A stretch of 58,059 nucleotides of DNA from Candidatus Accumulibacter aalborgensis (GTDB taxonomy: Bacteria > Pseudomonadota > Gammaproteobacteria > Burkholderiales > Rhodocyclaceae), in assembly GCF_900089955.1 (NCBI RefSeq), contig NZ_FLQX01000121.1, positions 1 to 58,059 of the forward strand, in the 5' to 3' direction. Below are positions 19,631 to 28,390 of this stretch, piece after piece (position 1 is the stretch's first letter; every line of letters begins with the position of its first letter). The notes under the pieces are model-generated. The model worked only from the letters and a program-made list of their open reading frames with translations. It was not told the origin of the DNA and did not search any database. The translations under genes were made by a program, and so were the position numbers.

Positions 19631-19747
19631 TGAAAGTCGCGTTCGCGACTCACGAATCTCCCCTCTCCCGCATGCGGGAGAGGGGTCGGGGGGTTAGGGA
19701 AACGGGCATGACTTTCATAATCCAGGCTGTCTCGACAAGTCATGGCC
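19631..19747. repeat. Intraoperonic repeat, copy A, with perfect 26-bp palindrome
   Basis: The core runs from TGAAAGTC (19631) to GACTTTCA (19710-19717), giving terminal inverted repeats, and similarity to copy B (28271-28390) continues to about 19747. Inside is a perfect palindrome at 19660-19685 (half-site CCCCTCTCCCGCA). The GGGGTGAGGG-type tail after such a hairpin is common in proteobacterial REP-like sequences. There is no T-run after the hairpin on either strand, so it is not a normal terminator. It overlaps the 3' end of the ATPase gene and supplies its last 10 or so residues and stop codon. Confidence 0.8.
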
Positions 19748-21907
19748 GTGCGGGGTGATCAATGCGAGGTCGTCGACGTATTCTTCGGCCGGCCAGACGG
19801 TGTGTGGCGGAAAGCCAGGGTGGGCGCGCCCTGCCTTGTCGAATTCATTCTCGACGGCGAGCAGGAAATGGCGTTGATGAATGCGCCCCGCCGCGGCCGC
19901 GGCAAGGAACGCCGCGGCCAGCGCCGCGTTCTTGATCTGCGCGCCGGACAACGCATACCAGGCGGCCAGTTCCGGCAGGCTGACATCGTCGGCGAGCGGC
20001 GCGCCAGCCGGCAGATGCAAGCGCCACAGCGCTTCACGCGTCGCCGCATCGGGCTCGGGAAACTCGACGATGAATTCGAAGCGGCGGGCGAAGGCGTTGT
20101 CGAGGTTGGAGCGCAGGTTGGTCGTCAGCACCGCGACGCCTTCGTAGCGCTCCAGCCGTTGCAGGAGATAGGCGGTTTCCAGATTGGCGTAGCGATCGTG
20201 CGCATCCTGCGTTTCCGTACGCCTGGCAAACAGCGCGTCGGCTTCGTCGAAGAGCAGCAAGGCGCGCGAACGCTCGGCGATGTCGAAGACCGCAGCGAGA
20301 TTCTTCTCGGTTTCGCCGATCCATTTCGAAACCAGGCTGGCCAGATCGACGACCAGCATATCGACTCCCAGCGCCCGCGCGACGACTTCGGCCGCCAGCG
20401 ACTTGCCGGTACCCGGCGTGCCGAAGAAGAGCATGCGCACGCCGCGTCGTTCGCCGCGTCCCTGCGCAAAACCCCAGTCGTCGAGGACGGTAATCTGTTG
20501 CAGCACTCGCCGCACGGCGCGCTGCAACTGGCGGCGTGCCGATTCGGGCACGAGCAGCGCCCGCCAGTCGGCACGCGGCAGCACGCGCTGGATGCCGGGG
20601 CGGCTGCTCCAGATGGTCCGCGCGCGGATGCACTCAGCCACCTGTTCGACCGCCAGCGGTTGCTGCGACAGGCTCTGGCGCAAACCCAGATCGCGCACCA
20701 CATCGCGCGCGTCGTCCGGATCGATCGGGTAACGCGCAGCAAGGACGGTGGCCTGTTCGCCGAGCTGGGGCAGCAGCGATTGCCACAGGCTACGCCGGGC
20801 GACTGGCGCCAGCGCGTGCACCGGCAGGCGGATCAGGGGAAGTCCGAGCATCGGCGCATGCCGGTCGGAAGGCCCGCTGGTGATCATCGGCAACTCGGGC
20901 AGGTTGGCCAGCGCTGCGCCGAGTCCGGCGCTCAGCCTGGCCAGCGCGTCGTCGAGCGCCGGCTCGTCGCTGCGCGCTTCGAGCCACAGGCAGGCCTGGT
21001 GCATGAAGGCGGCGGTGTAGCCGTCGACGCAGTGGTCGCCACGCGCGTCAGCCTCGGGGCCGTCGATCCGCGTCCGGATGGCGACCACCGTGGCCGCGCC
21101 GAGCAGCGCGCGCACGCGCGTCACGCGCATCGCCGCATCGCCGCCGACGAGCATGATCTGGCAAGGCAGGGCATGGCGCAAAGCCAGGATCGCCTGCGTC
21201 ACTGCCGGCGCTGCGAGCCAGTCGTCGAGTCCCGGCACCTGCGCGTAGCCACCCACCAGTTCGGCGTTGTCGACTTGCGGTGGCCGTGCCATCAGCGCTT
21301 CCCAGACCCCCGGGCCGGGTTGCAGACTACGCCCATGCCAGGGTCCGCGACCCGACAGGCGGACCAGGCCGAGCACTGCGAGCGGTGAATCGTGCAGCAA
21401 ATCCTCGACCGCATCACGCACCGCGAAGGGCAAGGCGAGGCCATCATGGACCGCCTCGGACTCGATCCAGTGCACGGCCAGCGCGCCGGTCGGCATCGGC
21501 AAGCCGTCGGGGTGCACCAGCCGGCAGAGTGTGGCGAAGCCTTCGTGTGCCTCCGGCAGGCAGGCCAGCAACAGGAGATCCTTGAGCAGCACGGCGCTTT
21601 CCCGGACACGCTGCTGCGCTTCGAGGCGCAGCAAGGGGTGTGCCGGCGGCGGCGGCTGCACGGCCACCGGCACCTGGCGCGCGAAGTCATCGGCGAAGGC
21701 CAGCGCCGGCCACAGCGCGTCGCGTGTCGGATCGGCGAGTCCAGTGGTGGCAGTGGCTGCGCTCGCCGGCGTGCCATCGCCCACGGTGACGAAGCGCTGG
21801 CGCAGGCTCTGCGCCACGCGCAGGCCGACCTGCGCGAGTTCGCGCCGGCTGTGCGCTCGGATTTCGCCGATCAGCCGTTCCAGGCGCTGGGGGGCGTCAT
21901 CGCTCAT
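19715..21907 (-). CDS. AAA+ ATPase of the contractile injection system (Afp15/PVC15-like)
   Basis: This is a 730-residue protein. The N-terminal 450 or so residues are helical and specific to this family. The C-terminal AAA+ domain has Walker A (GTPGTGKS, Lys about 502), Walker B (LLLFDEAD), a sensor region (TTNLRSNLDNAFARRF) with the arginine finger, and a small helical lid. In Afp and PVC this ATPase is needed for particle assembly, probably for sheath and tube polymerisation, and is not part of the released particle. It overlaps the upstream gene by 11 bases, so translation is coupled. The last residues come from repeat copy A, so the native C-terminus may have been altered. Confidence 0.93.
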   Translation of the reverse strand: MSDDAPQRLERLIGEIRAHSRRELAQVGLRVAQSLRQRFVTVGDGTPASAATATTGLADPTRDALWPALAFADDFARQVPVAVQPPPPAHPLLRLEAQQRVRESAVLLKDLLLLACLPEAHEGFATLCRLVHPDGLPMPTGALAVHWIESEAVHDGLALPFAVRDAVEDLLHDSPLAVLGLVRLSGRGPWHGRSLQPGPGVWEALMARPPQVDNAELVGGYAQVPGLDDWLAAPAVTQAILALRHALPCQIMLVGGDAAMRVTRVRALLGAATVVAIRTRIDGPEADARGDHCVDGYTAAFMHQACLWLEARSDEPALDDALARLSAGLGAALANLPELPMITSGPSDRHAPMLGLPLIRLPVHALAPVARRSLWQSLLPQLGEQATVLAARYPIDPDDARDVVRDLGLRQSLSQQPLAVEQVAECIRARTIWSSRPGIQRVLPRADWRALLVPESARRQLQRAVRRVLQQITVLDDWGFAQGRGERRGVRMLFFGTPGTGKSLAAEVVARALGVDMLVVDLASLVSKWIGETEKNLAAVFDIAERSRALLLFDEADALFARRTETQDAHDRYANLETAYLLQRLERYEGVAVLTTNLRSNLDNAFARRFEFIVEFPEPDAATREALWRLHLPAGAPLADDVSLPELAAWYALSGAQIKNAALAAAFLAAAAAGRIHQRHFLLAVENEFDKAGRAHPGFPPHTVWPAEEYVDDLALITPHGHDLSRQPGL

Positions 21908-23390
21908 AGCGAATCCTCAGGACGCAAGCCAGCCAGGGCAGCCAGCCGGGATCGAGATCGAGCCCGAGACGACGCGTGCTGGTGTCGACCGAATCGAGCG
22001 GCAGGAGCAATTCGATCCAGCCGGGCTCGAAGCGGATCCGCCCACCACGGCGACAGACCGATGGCAGGCGCGGCGCCGCCACTTCGGGCGCTACCTCGGC
22101 TAGCCACTCAGCCCAGCCGTCGGCCAGTTTCGCTGCGTACTCTTCGATCACCGCCGGCATTTCACCGCTCGGCACTTCGCCGCCACAGAAAGCCCGCCGA
22201 GCCGGATCATCGGCGGGCACCGCGAGCGCTTCGGCCAGAGCACGCAGCAACAGCGGCAGCGCGTCGGCCGGCAGCTCGGGCCGCTCGGCCAGCCACGCCA
22301 GCGCGCCACTGGCCGGCAGGCGGCCTAGCCAGAAGAGCGCGCCGCCCCAGGCGGTGCACTGCCAATCGCCTGACTCGGGTAGCGCTGGCAGATCGGGCAG
22401 GGCATCGACGCGCGTGATCACCTCGCTGGCCTGAACCACGACGACGGTCGCTGGCTCGGTGCGCCCCAGCTCGACGACGGGCGGCGTCGCTCCCCTGGCC
22501 AAGGCGCGCGCGCCGGGTGCGCCGATCGCCGCCGCCAGCTCGGCGCGAACGGCAGCCAGGCGGGCGCGCAGAGCGGGCACCGGGGTGGCAGCCGCCGACC
22601 AGCGAAGCGCCGCGAGCAGCACCGTCAGCGTGTCGAGATGTCGCGCTGCAAAATACGCGCGCGTTGATGCCCAGCGCAACCACTCGCATACCTCCGGCCA
22701 GACCTGCAGGGACGCCGCATGCTGCGCCCCTGCGTCTGCGGTCGCCGCTGTGCTGTGCTCGCCGCTTGCCTGCACGCTGACGTAAGCCGCGGTGCGCGGG
22801 CTGGCGGCAAAGACGCGGGCCCACGCCGTGGCCGGCAGGGCACGCAGCAGCGCGGTCAATGCCGCTGTCCGGCTCTCGCCGACGAGCAGGCGCTGCAGGA
22901 CCGGCCAGACGTGCGCTGGCTCGCCAACGAGCAAGGCAATGCCTGCCGCCAGCACCTCGTCCGCGCTGCTCGCCGCGCGTGCGATCAGACCCATGCGCTG
23001 CCACGCCCACTGCCGGCTGCACTCGCCGAGGGCGCTGCGGTAGAGCAGGTCGGCCAGCGCGTCACGCCGACTGGCATAGCGGATGATCAGCGAGTCGTGG
23101 CCATCGCGGCCATCGTGGCCATCGTCGTCGGCGGCCAGCACCTGTTCGATGGCGAGGCGCAGTTGCGTCTGCCATTGCTCGCCGACCGCGGTCGGCGAGC
23201 AATCGAGCGACCAGCGCAGGGCAAGCGGCAGGCGCGCTATGAACAGCCACTCGTCGCTGCCGACCAGACCCGCGCCGAGCGCATCGCCATCGGCCTCGGC
23301 GAAGGCGCCAAGCCACTCGTCACGACGCTCTCGCGGCAGCGGCGACGCACTGCGGAAACGCGTGTTCAGGCAGTCGATGGCCAGGCTCAT
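21897..23390 (-). CDS. Conserved eCIS protein of unknown role (497 residues)
   Basis: Start 23390 (MSLAIDCLNTRF) gives an ATGA overlap with the upstream gpI-like gene. The longer reading would run deep into that gene and adds residues with no protein character. The protein is rich in Ala, Leu and Trp-flanked helices and ends with a distinctive segment, STRRLGLDLDPGW followed by a short PWLACVLRIRY motif. I recall this kind of ending from eCIS proteins, but no function is known to me. Its place between the gpI-like wedge and the ATPase corresponds to the afp13/14 position. It does not look like a fibre or a typical tape measure. Confidence 0.7.
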   Translation of the reverse strand: MSLAIDCLNTRFRSASPLPRERRDEWLGAFAEADGDALGAGLVGSDEWLFIARLPLALRWSLDCSPTAVGEQWQTQLRLAIEQVLAADDDGHDGRDGHDSLIIRYASRRDALADLLYRSALGECSRQWAWQRMGLIARAASSADEVLAAGIALLVGEPAHVWPVLQRLLVGESRTAALTALLRALPATAWARVFAASPRTAAYVSVQASGEHSTAATADAGAQHAASLQVWPEVCEWLRWASTRAYFAARHLDTLTVLLAALRWSAAATPVPALRARLAAVRAELAAAIGAPGARALARGATPPVVELGRTEPATVVVVQASEVITRVDALPDLPALPESGDWQCTAWGGALFWLGRLPASGALAWLAERPELPADALPLLLRALAEALAVPADDPARRAFCGGEVPSGEMPAVIEEYAAKLADGWAEWLAEVAPEVAAPRLPSVCRRGGRIRFEPGWIELLLPLDSVDTSTRRLGLDLDPGWLPWLACVLRIRYER

Positions 23391-25525
23391 GTCCCCTCCC
23401 GATCGAGCTCCGGCCGTCCGAGCAGGTAGCCGGCACCGAGCACGGCGTCGCCCAGGATGCCGCGCTCGAAGCCAGCCGACTTGCCGATCACCGACGAGAT
23501 GCCGACATGGGCACCCAGACTGGCGCGGATACCGCTGCTGGCAGTGCACAGCGCGAAGTCGGTGTGCGCCGGCTTGTGCAGTTCGATCAGCCGGCGCACG
23601 CAGGCGAGCTGACTCGCGTCGAGCGCGGCGACGACGCTGACCGTGAAGCGGTGAGCAAAATCGTCGAAGTCTTCAAGATCACCGGCGGCGGCGGGCGAGT
23701 CGGTGGCCAGAGACTGCCGCCGCGGGTCGCCGATGACTCCGCCGACGCGGTAGCCGACACCGAGTACCGCCTGCGAGGCATTCACCTGCGGGTTGCCGAC
23801 GACGCCGCCGCCGCGCAGCCGGAAGTGCTCGATGACCACCACTTGGGCACCGCTCAGGATCTCGACCATGCGCTGCAGGCTGGCCAGGGTGCCGCGGCTG
23901 CGAAACAGGGTCGCCGCCTCGGCAATCATCCGCCGTTGCACGGCCGGCGGCCAGCATGGGTCGAGCACCAGGCCGAGGAACGACGCCAGCCAGGGCAAAG
24001 CCTGCTCGGGAGCTATCCGCGAGTCGAGCAGGCGATGGCGGTCGCCGGCGACCGCTTGCCATTCATCGAGCATCGCCGCCGGCGACATCAGGTAGCGGAA
24101 CAGGAAGTCGCGGCTCGCCGGGTCGCGCCAAAGCGTTCGCGGCAGCTTGCTAAGGAGGTCGTGGCCCGGATACTCGACGCAGGCGCTGCGCAGGCGCGGG
24201 CTCTTGCTGCGCGTCCCGGTGAACTCGAAGACCAGCCACAGGTAGCGGCCGGGCGAGACGATCAGGGGTGCATCGTAGCGCGCGAAGCCCTCGCCCGGTG
24301 CCGGCGCCAGCGGACCTTGCGAGGGGTCGCGGAAGAGTGCCTGCATCTCCCCGGCAACGGTATCCCAGGTGTGTTGCGAGAGCACTGGCGTCTCGCTGGA
24401 CAAGCCCTTGCCGTCGACCGGATCGTCGAATTCCAGGTCGTCGCGAGTGAAGGCCCGGAAACGGAGGCTGGTGCCGGCGGGCAGGCAAGCATCGACGACC
24501 AGTCGGCCCCAGGGCGTCTGGTCATGCTCGGCGTCGAGCGCGAAAGCGAAGAGCAGACCGCGTTGACGATACTGGGCGCGTGCCGGTGCCGCATGGCGCA
24601 GGCCTTGTGCCGTCCAGTAGGCGACCCGGCAGTCGGGCGCCAGCGCGATGCCGCGTCCGTCGTAATGCGGCGCCACCAGCGGCGGCAGCAGCGTCGGCTG
24701 ATTGCCAAGCAGACGCAGGCGCAGGAAGTGGTCGCCAGGCAGTTGCGCGATGATTACCAGGGTTCCGAACTCGGGATGCTCGGCTTCGCTGGCGATGTCG
24801 GTGCAGAACGGCACGGTGATCGACTTGTCGAGGTGCAGCGCGTACAGCGACGCGTCGAACTGGCCGGAACGGCTGAGCACCCAGGCCAGATGTCCGCCGC
24901 GCGCGCTGGCCGAGACCGTCAAGCGCTCGGCGCCGGCAAGCACCGGCCAGACGGTGCGTATCGGCGCGGGGCAGGGCGCCAGTTGCCAGGTGCTGCCATC
25001 GGCGAGCAAAACGAAGACCTCGGCGCCGCAGGCGGCAAGGTCGAGCGGTGGCTGATCGAATTCGATCCGTCGGGCGACCTCCTGCTGCCAGGTATCGACC
25101 AGCCACACGGCCTTCGCATCAGGGTCGGCGACATAGAGATAATCGGCTTCGTCGCCAGCCAGCGCCAGTGGGCGCTTGGGCAGATCGCCGCTGACGCTGC
25201 CGTCGACTTCGGTGCCGGCGGCGGTAATGGCGAACGGCTGCGGAGCGCTGTCGTGTACGCCCAGGGCGCTGGTCTGGCCCCAGAGGACGTAGTCGACGGC
25301 GCCTCCTTCCGGCCGTGGGTGGAAGAGGCGGCAACGCCGGTCGAAAGCCATTCCGGCATAGCCGCCGCTGAAAGGCTTCGCCGCAGCGCCTGCGCCGCCA
25401 TCGTCGGCACTGGCTGGTGCGAGCATCAGCACGTCGTCGACGCGCGCCGTGTCGCGCAGGGCACACAATTGCCAGTGGGCGCTGCCGCGCAGCGTCCGCG
25501 TGCCGGAGTCCGGGATCAGGCGCAT
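23387..25525 (-). CDS. Baseplate wedge protein, P2 gpI / Afp12-like (TIGR02242-type tail protein)
   Basis: This is a 712-residue protein. The N-terminal half looks like a beta-propeller or WD-like region with repeated strand-turn units (LALAGDEADYLYVADPD, VLLADGSTWQL). The C-terminal part (from about residue 455) has the phage-tail gpI-like signature: LPRTLWRDP, FLFRYLMSPAAMLDEW, LPWLASFLGLVLD and FRSRGTLASLQRMVEI. In Afp-like particles this protein joins the gpJ-like wedge to form the baseplate arms and often carries or contacts the fibres. The propeller-like extension could serve that binding role. The stop overlaps the next start by 4 bases. Confidence 0.88.
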   Translation of the reverse strand: MRLIPDSGTRTLRGSAHWQLCALRDTARVDDVLMLAPASADDGGAGAAAKPFSGGYAGMAFDRRCRLFHPRPEGGAVDYVLWGQTSALGVHDSAPQPFAITAAGTEVDGSVSGDLPKRPLALAGDEADYLYVADPDAKAVWLVDTWQQEVARRIEFDQPPLDLAACGAEVFVLLADGSTWQLAPCPAPIRTVWPVLAGAERLTVSASARGGHLAWVLSRSGQFDASLYALHLDKSITVPFCTDIASEAEHPEFGTLVIIAQLPGDHFLRLRLLGNQPTLLPPLVAPHYDGRGIALAPDCRVAYWTAQGLRHAAPARAQYRQRGLLFAFALDAEHDQTPWGRLVVDACLPAGTSLRFRAFTRDDLEFDDPVDGKGLSSETPVLSQHTWDTVAGEMQALFRDPSQGPLAPAPGEGFARYDAPLIVSPGRYLWLVFEFTGTRSKSPRLRSACVEYPGHDLLSKLPRTLWRDPASRDFLFRYLMSPAAMLDEWQAVAGDRHRLLDSRIAPEQALPWLASFLGLVLDPCWPPAVQRRMIAEAATLFRSRGTLASLQRMVEILSGAQVVVIEHFRLRGGGVVGNPQVNASQAVLGVGYRVGGVIGDPRRQSLATDSPAAAGDLEDFDDFAHRFTVSVVAALDASQLACVRRLIELHKPAHTDFALCTASSGIRASLGAHVGISSVIGKSAGFERGILGDAVLGAGYLLGRPELDREGT

Positions 25526-25540
25526 GGTGTGTCCATTCCC

Positions 25541-27799
25541 TCAGCAGATGTCTCTGAGCACCGGTACGGGGACCGGCGGGCGGGCCAGCGGCGGCGCCAG
25601 CCCGCTGCCCGGAGCGGGCAGTTCGGTCGCCTCGTCGACGACGATGATCCCGGCCACTTCGGGGACCTCCCAGTCGGCAATCGGCAGGATCTCGGTCGCT
25701 GCCCAACTGATCTGGCCATCTTGGTCGGTGTTGGCGGCGTCGAGGCGCAACGTTTCGATATAGTCGACTCCTTCGACCTGCATCGCGACGCCTTCGAGTT
25801 CCCGTGCCAGTACCCGCCGGCCGAGTGGCCAGCCGTGTCCGTCGGGTCCGAAGGGCGGTAGCGGCGCGAGGTACTGGCGGAGCAGGATATCCACCCAGTC
25901 GCGGATGGCATCGAGCCCGTAGCCGTCGCGCACTTTGACCGAGACGGCCAGCGCGATGCGCCGATAAGTCGGCGGGATGACATACAACTCGGTGGTCACC
26001 AGACGCCAGCGATCGAGCCAGCCACAGACCTGCGTCAGCTCCCAGGCATCGGGCAGCGGTGCGTTCGGATGCTGCGCGTCGCGTGCCGGCCAGACGACGA
26101 CGCTGACCGTTCCCGGCTTGCGGCTTCGGCTTGGCGCGTGAAAGAGCGGCAGGCACTCGGCGCGACCGAGGACGACGGCCGGCGTCTGCAGGGCGAGTTC
26201 GGCGAAATCGTCGCGCGCCACGGCGCGGTGGTTGCGCCGCAGTTCGCTCGGAATGCGGCGCAGCGCCGCGTCCAGGCTCTCGCTGTCGGCGCCACCGGAG
26301 GCGGGCAGCGGATTGCTGCATTTCAGCGCCACCTGCCCCGCCCGGACCAGCGGTGCCGGCGGCAGCGCCCCGGCGAGCAGCGCGCCGAGCTTGTCGATCC
26401 CCAGCGCGGCAACATTGCCGGCGGCGCCGCCACCCCAGCGATAGCCGATGACTCGCAAACGCTCGCCCAGTTGCGGCCAGCGTTCGCCAAAACGCAACGT
26501 ACCGGCTTCGGCATCGAGCGCAAAGTGCCGGTCGGCGCTCGTCGAAGCGTCGAGCGTGTCGACCTGCGTCCAGTCGGTCCACACGCCGCTCTCCTCGACC
26601 TGCAGACGCACGGGGTAGCGCGGATCGAGCAACACCGGAGTGTGCGCGAGCTGGTACACCTGACCGGGCTGGCCGTTGCCGCTACCGAGCAACTCGCCGG
26701 CCGCAGCGACGCTTTGCTCGCCGGGAACGGCGTTCAGCGTCACCCAGCGGACCTCGCCGATGCGGCTGCCATCGCCGCGCCAGACGCGCAGCCAGAACCA
26801 CAGCCGGTCGGCGCGATCGTCGTCGAGTTCGGGCGGAAAGTCGCCGCTACCGGCGAGGCCGATCGGTGCGACGGGAACACCAAGGGGCGTCAGGTCGGCG
26901 GCCAGTTCGAGACGGACGACACCCTGGCGCGTAAAACCGGCGGTGCTGTCTCCGGCGACGCGCACCGCCGTGTAAGCGGGGCTACCGTCCTTGTCGAGCT
27001 GCGCCAGCGACGCCTGCCAGATCAGCGACGGGCCGTCGCCGGCGGCGCAGGCGGCCACTTCGTCGATTCCCGGATACCAGGCCGCCGGCGCGAAGCCGAT
27101 GGCCAGCGGCAGCGTGCGCCCGGCGGGGCGCTGAAGATCGACGACCGGATCCTTGACCACATCTGTGTTCTTGAGAACGCCGATCCAGAGGCAGCCATCG
27201 ACCGTCGCCGAGAAGTCCACCGGCGCCGAAAGAGCGTCCGAGGTCAGGGTCAGCACATCGTAGGGCGCTACCGGCTGGTCCTCGCCCTGGGCCAACCTGA
27301 TTGCGTCTACACTGCCGCGGACGGCGACGCTCAACTCGGAATCAAGTCCGTCGATGAATGCGCGCACCTTTGCCGTGTCGCCGAGGTCTTCGTCGCTGAG
27401 CAGGCTGCGACGCGCGACGGTGACGCAATCGAGCGGCCAGATGGTCGCGTCCTGGGTCAGCGTGAACAGCGTCTTGCCGGCCTTGACCTGATCGCCGCCA
27501 TAGAGCACGACGCCGTTGGCGACCTTGCTCTCGAAACGGACCAGCACCTGAGCCGGCCGCGACGGCTCCATCGGCAGGTCGAGCAGCTTCAGGAAAGCGA
27601 TCTGTGTCGCCTCGGGGATCTGGTTGAAGCGGAACTGCAGGCCCTCGCCGAGATAGGCAAAGAGCTGCAACAGGGTGATCCCGGGGTCACTGTCGAGGTG
27701 ATCGGTCCACGTCGGGTTGTAGACCGGAATGCGGTTGCGCAACTCGGCGAACAGGTCCTCGAAACTGCGGTCGTCCAGGATAGGAGCGATCAGTGGCAT
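25541..27799 (-). CDS. Baseplate wedge protein, gpJ/Afp11-like (putative baseplate assembly protein)
   Basis: The 752-residue protein opens with the hallmark of the gpJ/TIGR02243 family: DDRSFEDLFAELRNRIPVYNPTWTD with DPGITLLQLFAYLGE and FRFNQIPE. The C-terminal half has the J-type core (RRIPSELRRNHRAVARDDF, PPTYRRIALAVSVKV, ILLRQYLAPLPPFG, LARELEGV). This is the large wedge protein that, with the gpI-like protein, forms the triangular baseplate network round the hub. There is a good ribosome site (GGAGG) just before the ATG. It lies 15 bases upstream of the gpI-like gene and 46 bases downstream of gp25. Confidence 0.92.
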   Translation of the reverse strand: MPLIAPILDDRSFEDLFAELRNRIPVYNPTWTDHLDSDPGITLLQLFAYLGEGLQFRFNQIPEATQIAFLKLLDLPMEPSRPAQVLVRFESKVANGVVLYGGDQVKAGKTLFTLTQDATIWPLDCVTVARRSLLSDEDLGDTAKVRAFIDGLDSELSVAVRGSVDAIRLAQGEDQPVAPYDVLTLTSDALSAPVDFSATVDGCLWIGVLKNTDVVKDPVVDLQRPAGRTLPLAIGFAPAAWYPGIDEVAACAAGDGPSLIWQASLAQLDKDGSPAYTAVRVAGDSTAGFTRQGVVRLELAADLTPLGVPVAPIGLAGSGDFPPELDDDRADRLWFWLRVWRGDGSRIGEVRWVTLNAVPGEQSVAAAGELLGSGNGQPGQVYQLAHTPVLLDPRYPVRLQVEESGVWTDWTQVDTLDASTSADRHFALDAEAGTLRFGERWPQLGERLRVIGYRWGGGAAGNVAALGIDKLGALLAGALPPAPLVRAGQVALKCSNPLPASGGADSESLDAALRRIPSELRRNHRAVARDDFAELALQTPAVVLGRAECLPLFHAPSRSRKPGTVSVVVWPARDAQHPNAPLPDAWELTQVCGWLDRWRLVTTELYVIPPTYRRIALAVSVKVRDGYGLDAIRDWVDILLRQYLAPLPPFGPDGHGWPLGRRVLARELEGVAMQVEGVDYIETLRLDAANTDQDGQISWAATEILPIADWEVPEVAGIIVVDEATELPAPGSGLAPPLARPPVPVPVLRDIC

Positions 27800-27845
27800 G
27801 ATTGACCTCCTGCCGGCAAGGCAGCGCTAGGGCGTGCGGCGCGAT

Positions 27846-28271
27846 TCATCCGCTCTGCTCCAGATAGAAGGGATAGACCAGGACGTCCTGGCGACCGTCG
27901 AGCACATGCGCGTACTGAATCTCGATCAGCACGGTGGCGCGGTCGTCGGTCGGCGACACCCGAACACCGATCACCGTGACGCGCGGTTCCCAGCGTGCCA
28001 GCGACTGAGCAATCTCGCGCTCGATAGCGGCGCGCGTCGCCGGATTGTTCGGCGCCATCAGGAAACGCCGCAAGCCACAGCCGAAATCGGCGCGCATCAC
28101 ACGCTCGCCCGGTTCGGTATCGAGGATCGTGAAGATCGCCTGGCGGACCTTCTCCGGGCCGGCGACGACCGGCAGGCGACCGGCATCGTCGGCCAGAATC
28201 GGCTGCCCGAGTCCCTGGCCGAGACGTTCGTAGCGCCTCAGTGGGCTACTGAGAGGGGTGTTCATTGCCAT
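27846..28271 (-). CDS. gp25/GPW-like baseplate wedge protein (Afp9-like)
   Basis: This 141-residue protein has the gp25 lysozyme-like fold signature: EKVRQAIFTILDTEPGERVM, RADFGCGLRRFL, AAIEREIAQSLARWEPR and VLIEIQY, close to the family's usual length (about 130). gp25 lies at the sheath-baseplate contact and starts sheath assembly. Two starts are possible, 28271 (MAMNT) and 28265 (MNT). Neither has a clear ribosome site, because the upstream region is repeat copy B, which begins at the start codon. The repeat may have replaced the native translation signal. Confidence 0.9.
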   Translation of the reverse strand: MAMNTPLSSPLRRYERLGQGLGQPILADDAGRLPVVAGPEKVRQAIFTILDTEPGERVMRADFGCGLRRFLMAPNNPATRAAIEREIAQSLARWEPRVTVIGVRVSPTDDRATVLIEIQYAHVLDGRQDVLVYPFYLEQSG

Positions 28272-28390
28272 GAAAGTCGCGCGAGCGACTCGCGAAGCTC
28301 CCCTCGCCCGCGTTCGCGGGAGAGGGGCCGGGGGTGAGGGAAACGGCCATGACTTTCATGACCTGGGCTGTCTTGGCAAGTCATGACCGT
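28271..28390. repeat. Intraoperonic repeat, copy B
   Basis: Most of this stretch matches copy A (19631-19747), including the same TGAAAGTC and GACTTTCA ends (28271, 28351-28358). The inner hairpin spans 28300-28327, arms of 13 with one mismatch and a TT loop. It fills the gap between the hydrophobic-segment gene and gp25, overlapping the stop of the first and the start of the second. A hairpin of this size without a following T-run may stabilise or process part of a long transcript rather than stop it. Confidence 0.8.

Noticed and set aside
21897-23390. 497-residue protein as canonical tape measure
   Set aside because: Position fits afp14, but it lacks the long helical or hydrophobic segments expected and has a globular C-terminal motif instead.
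23507-25861. Long plus-strand open frame (784 codons) opposite the gpI-like gene
   Set aside because: Antisense to a gene with clear tail-protein motifs; it has no family features or ribosome site and results from high GC.
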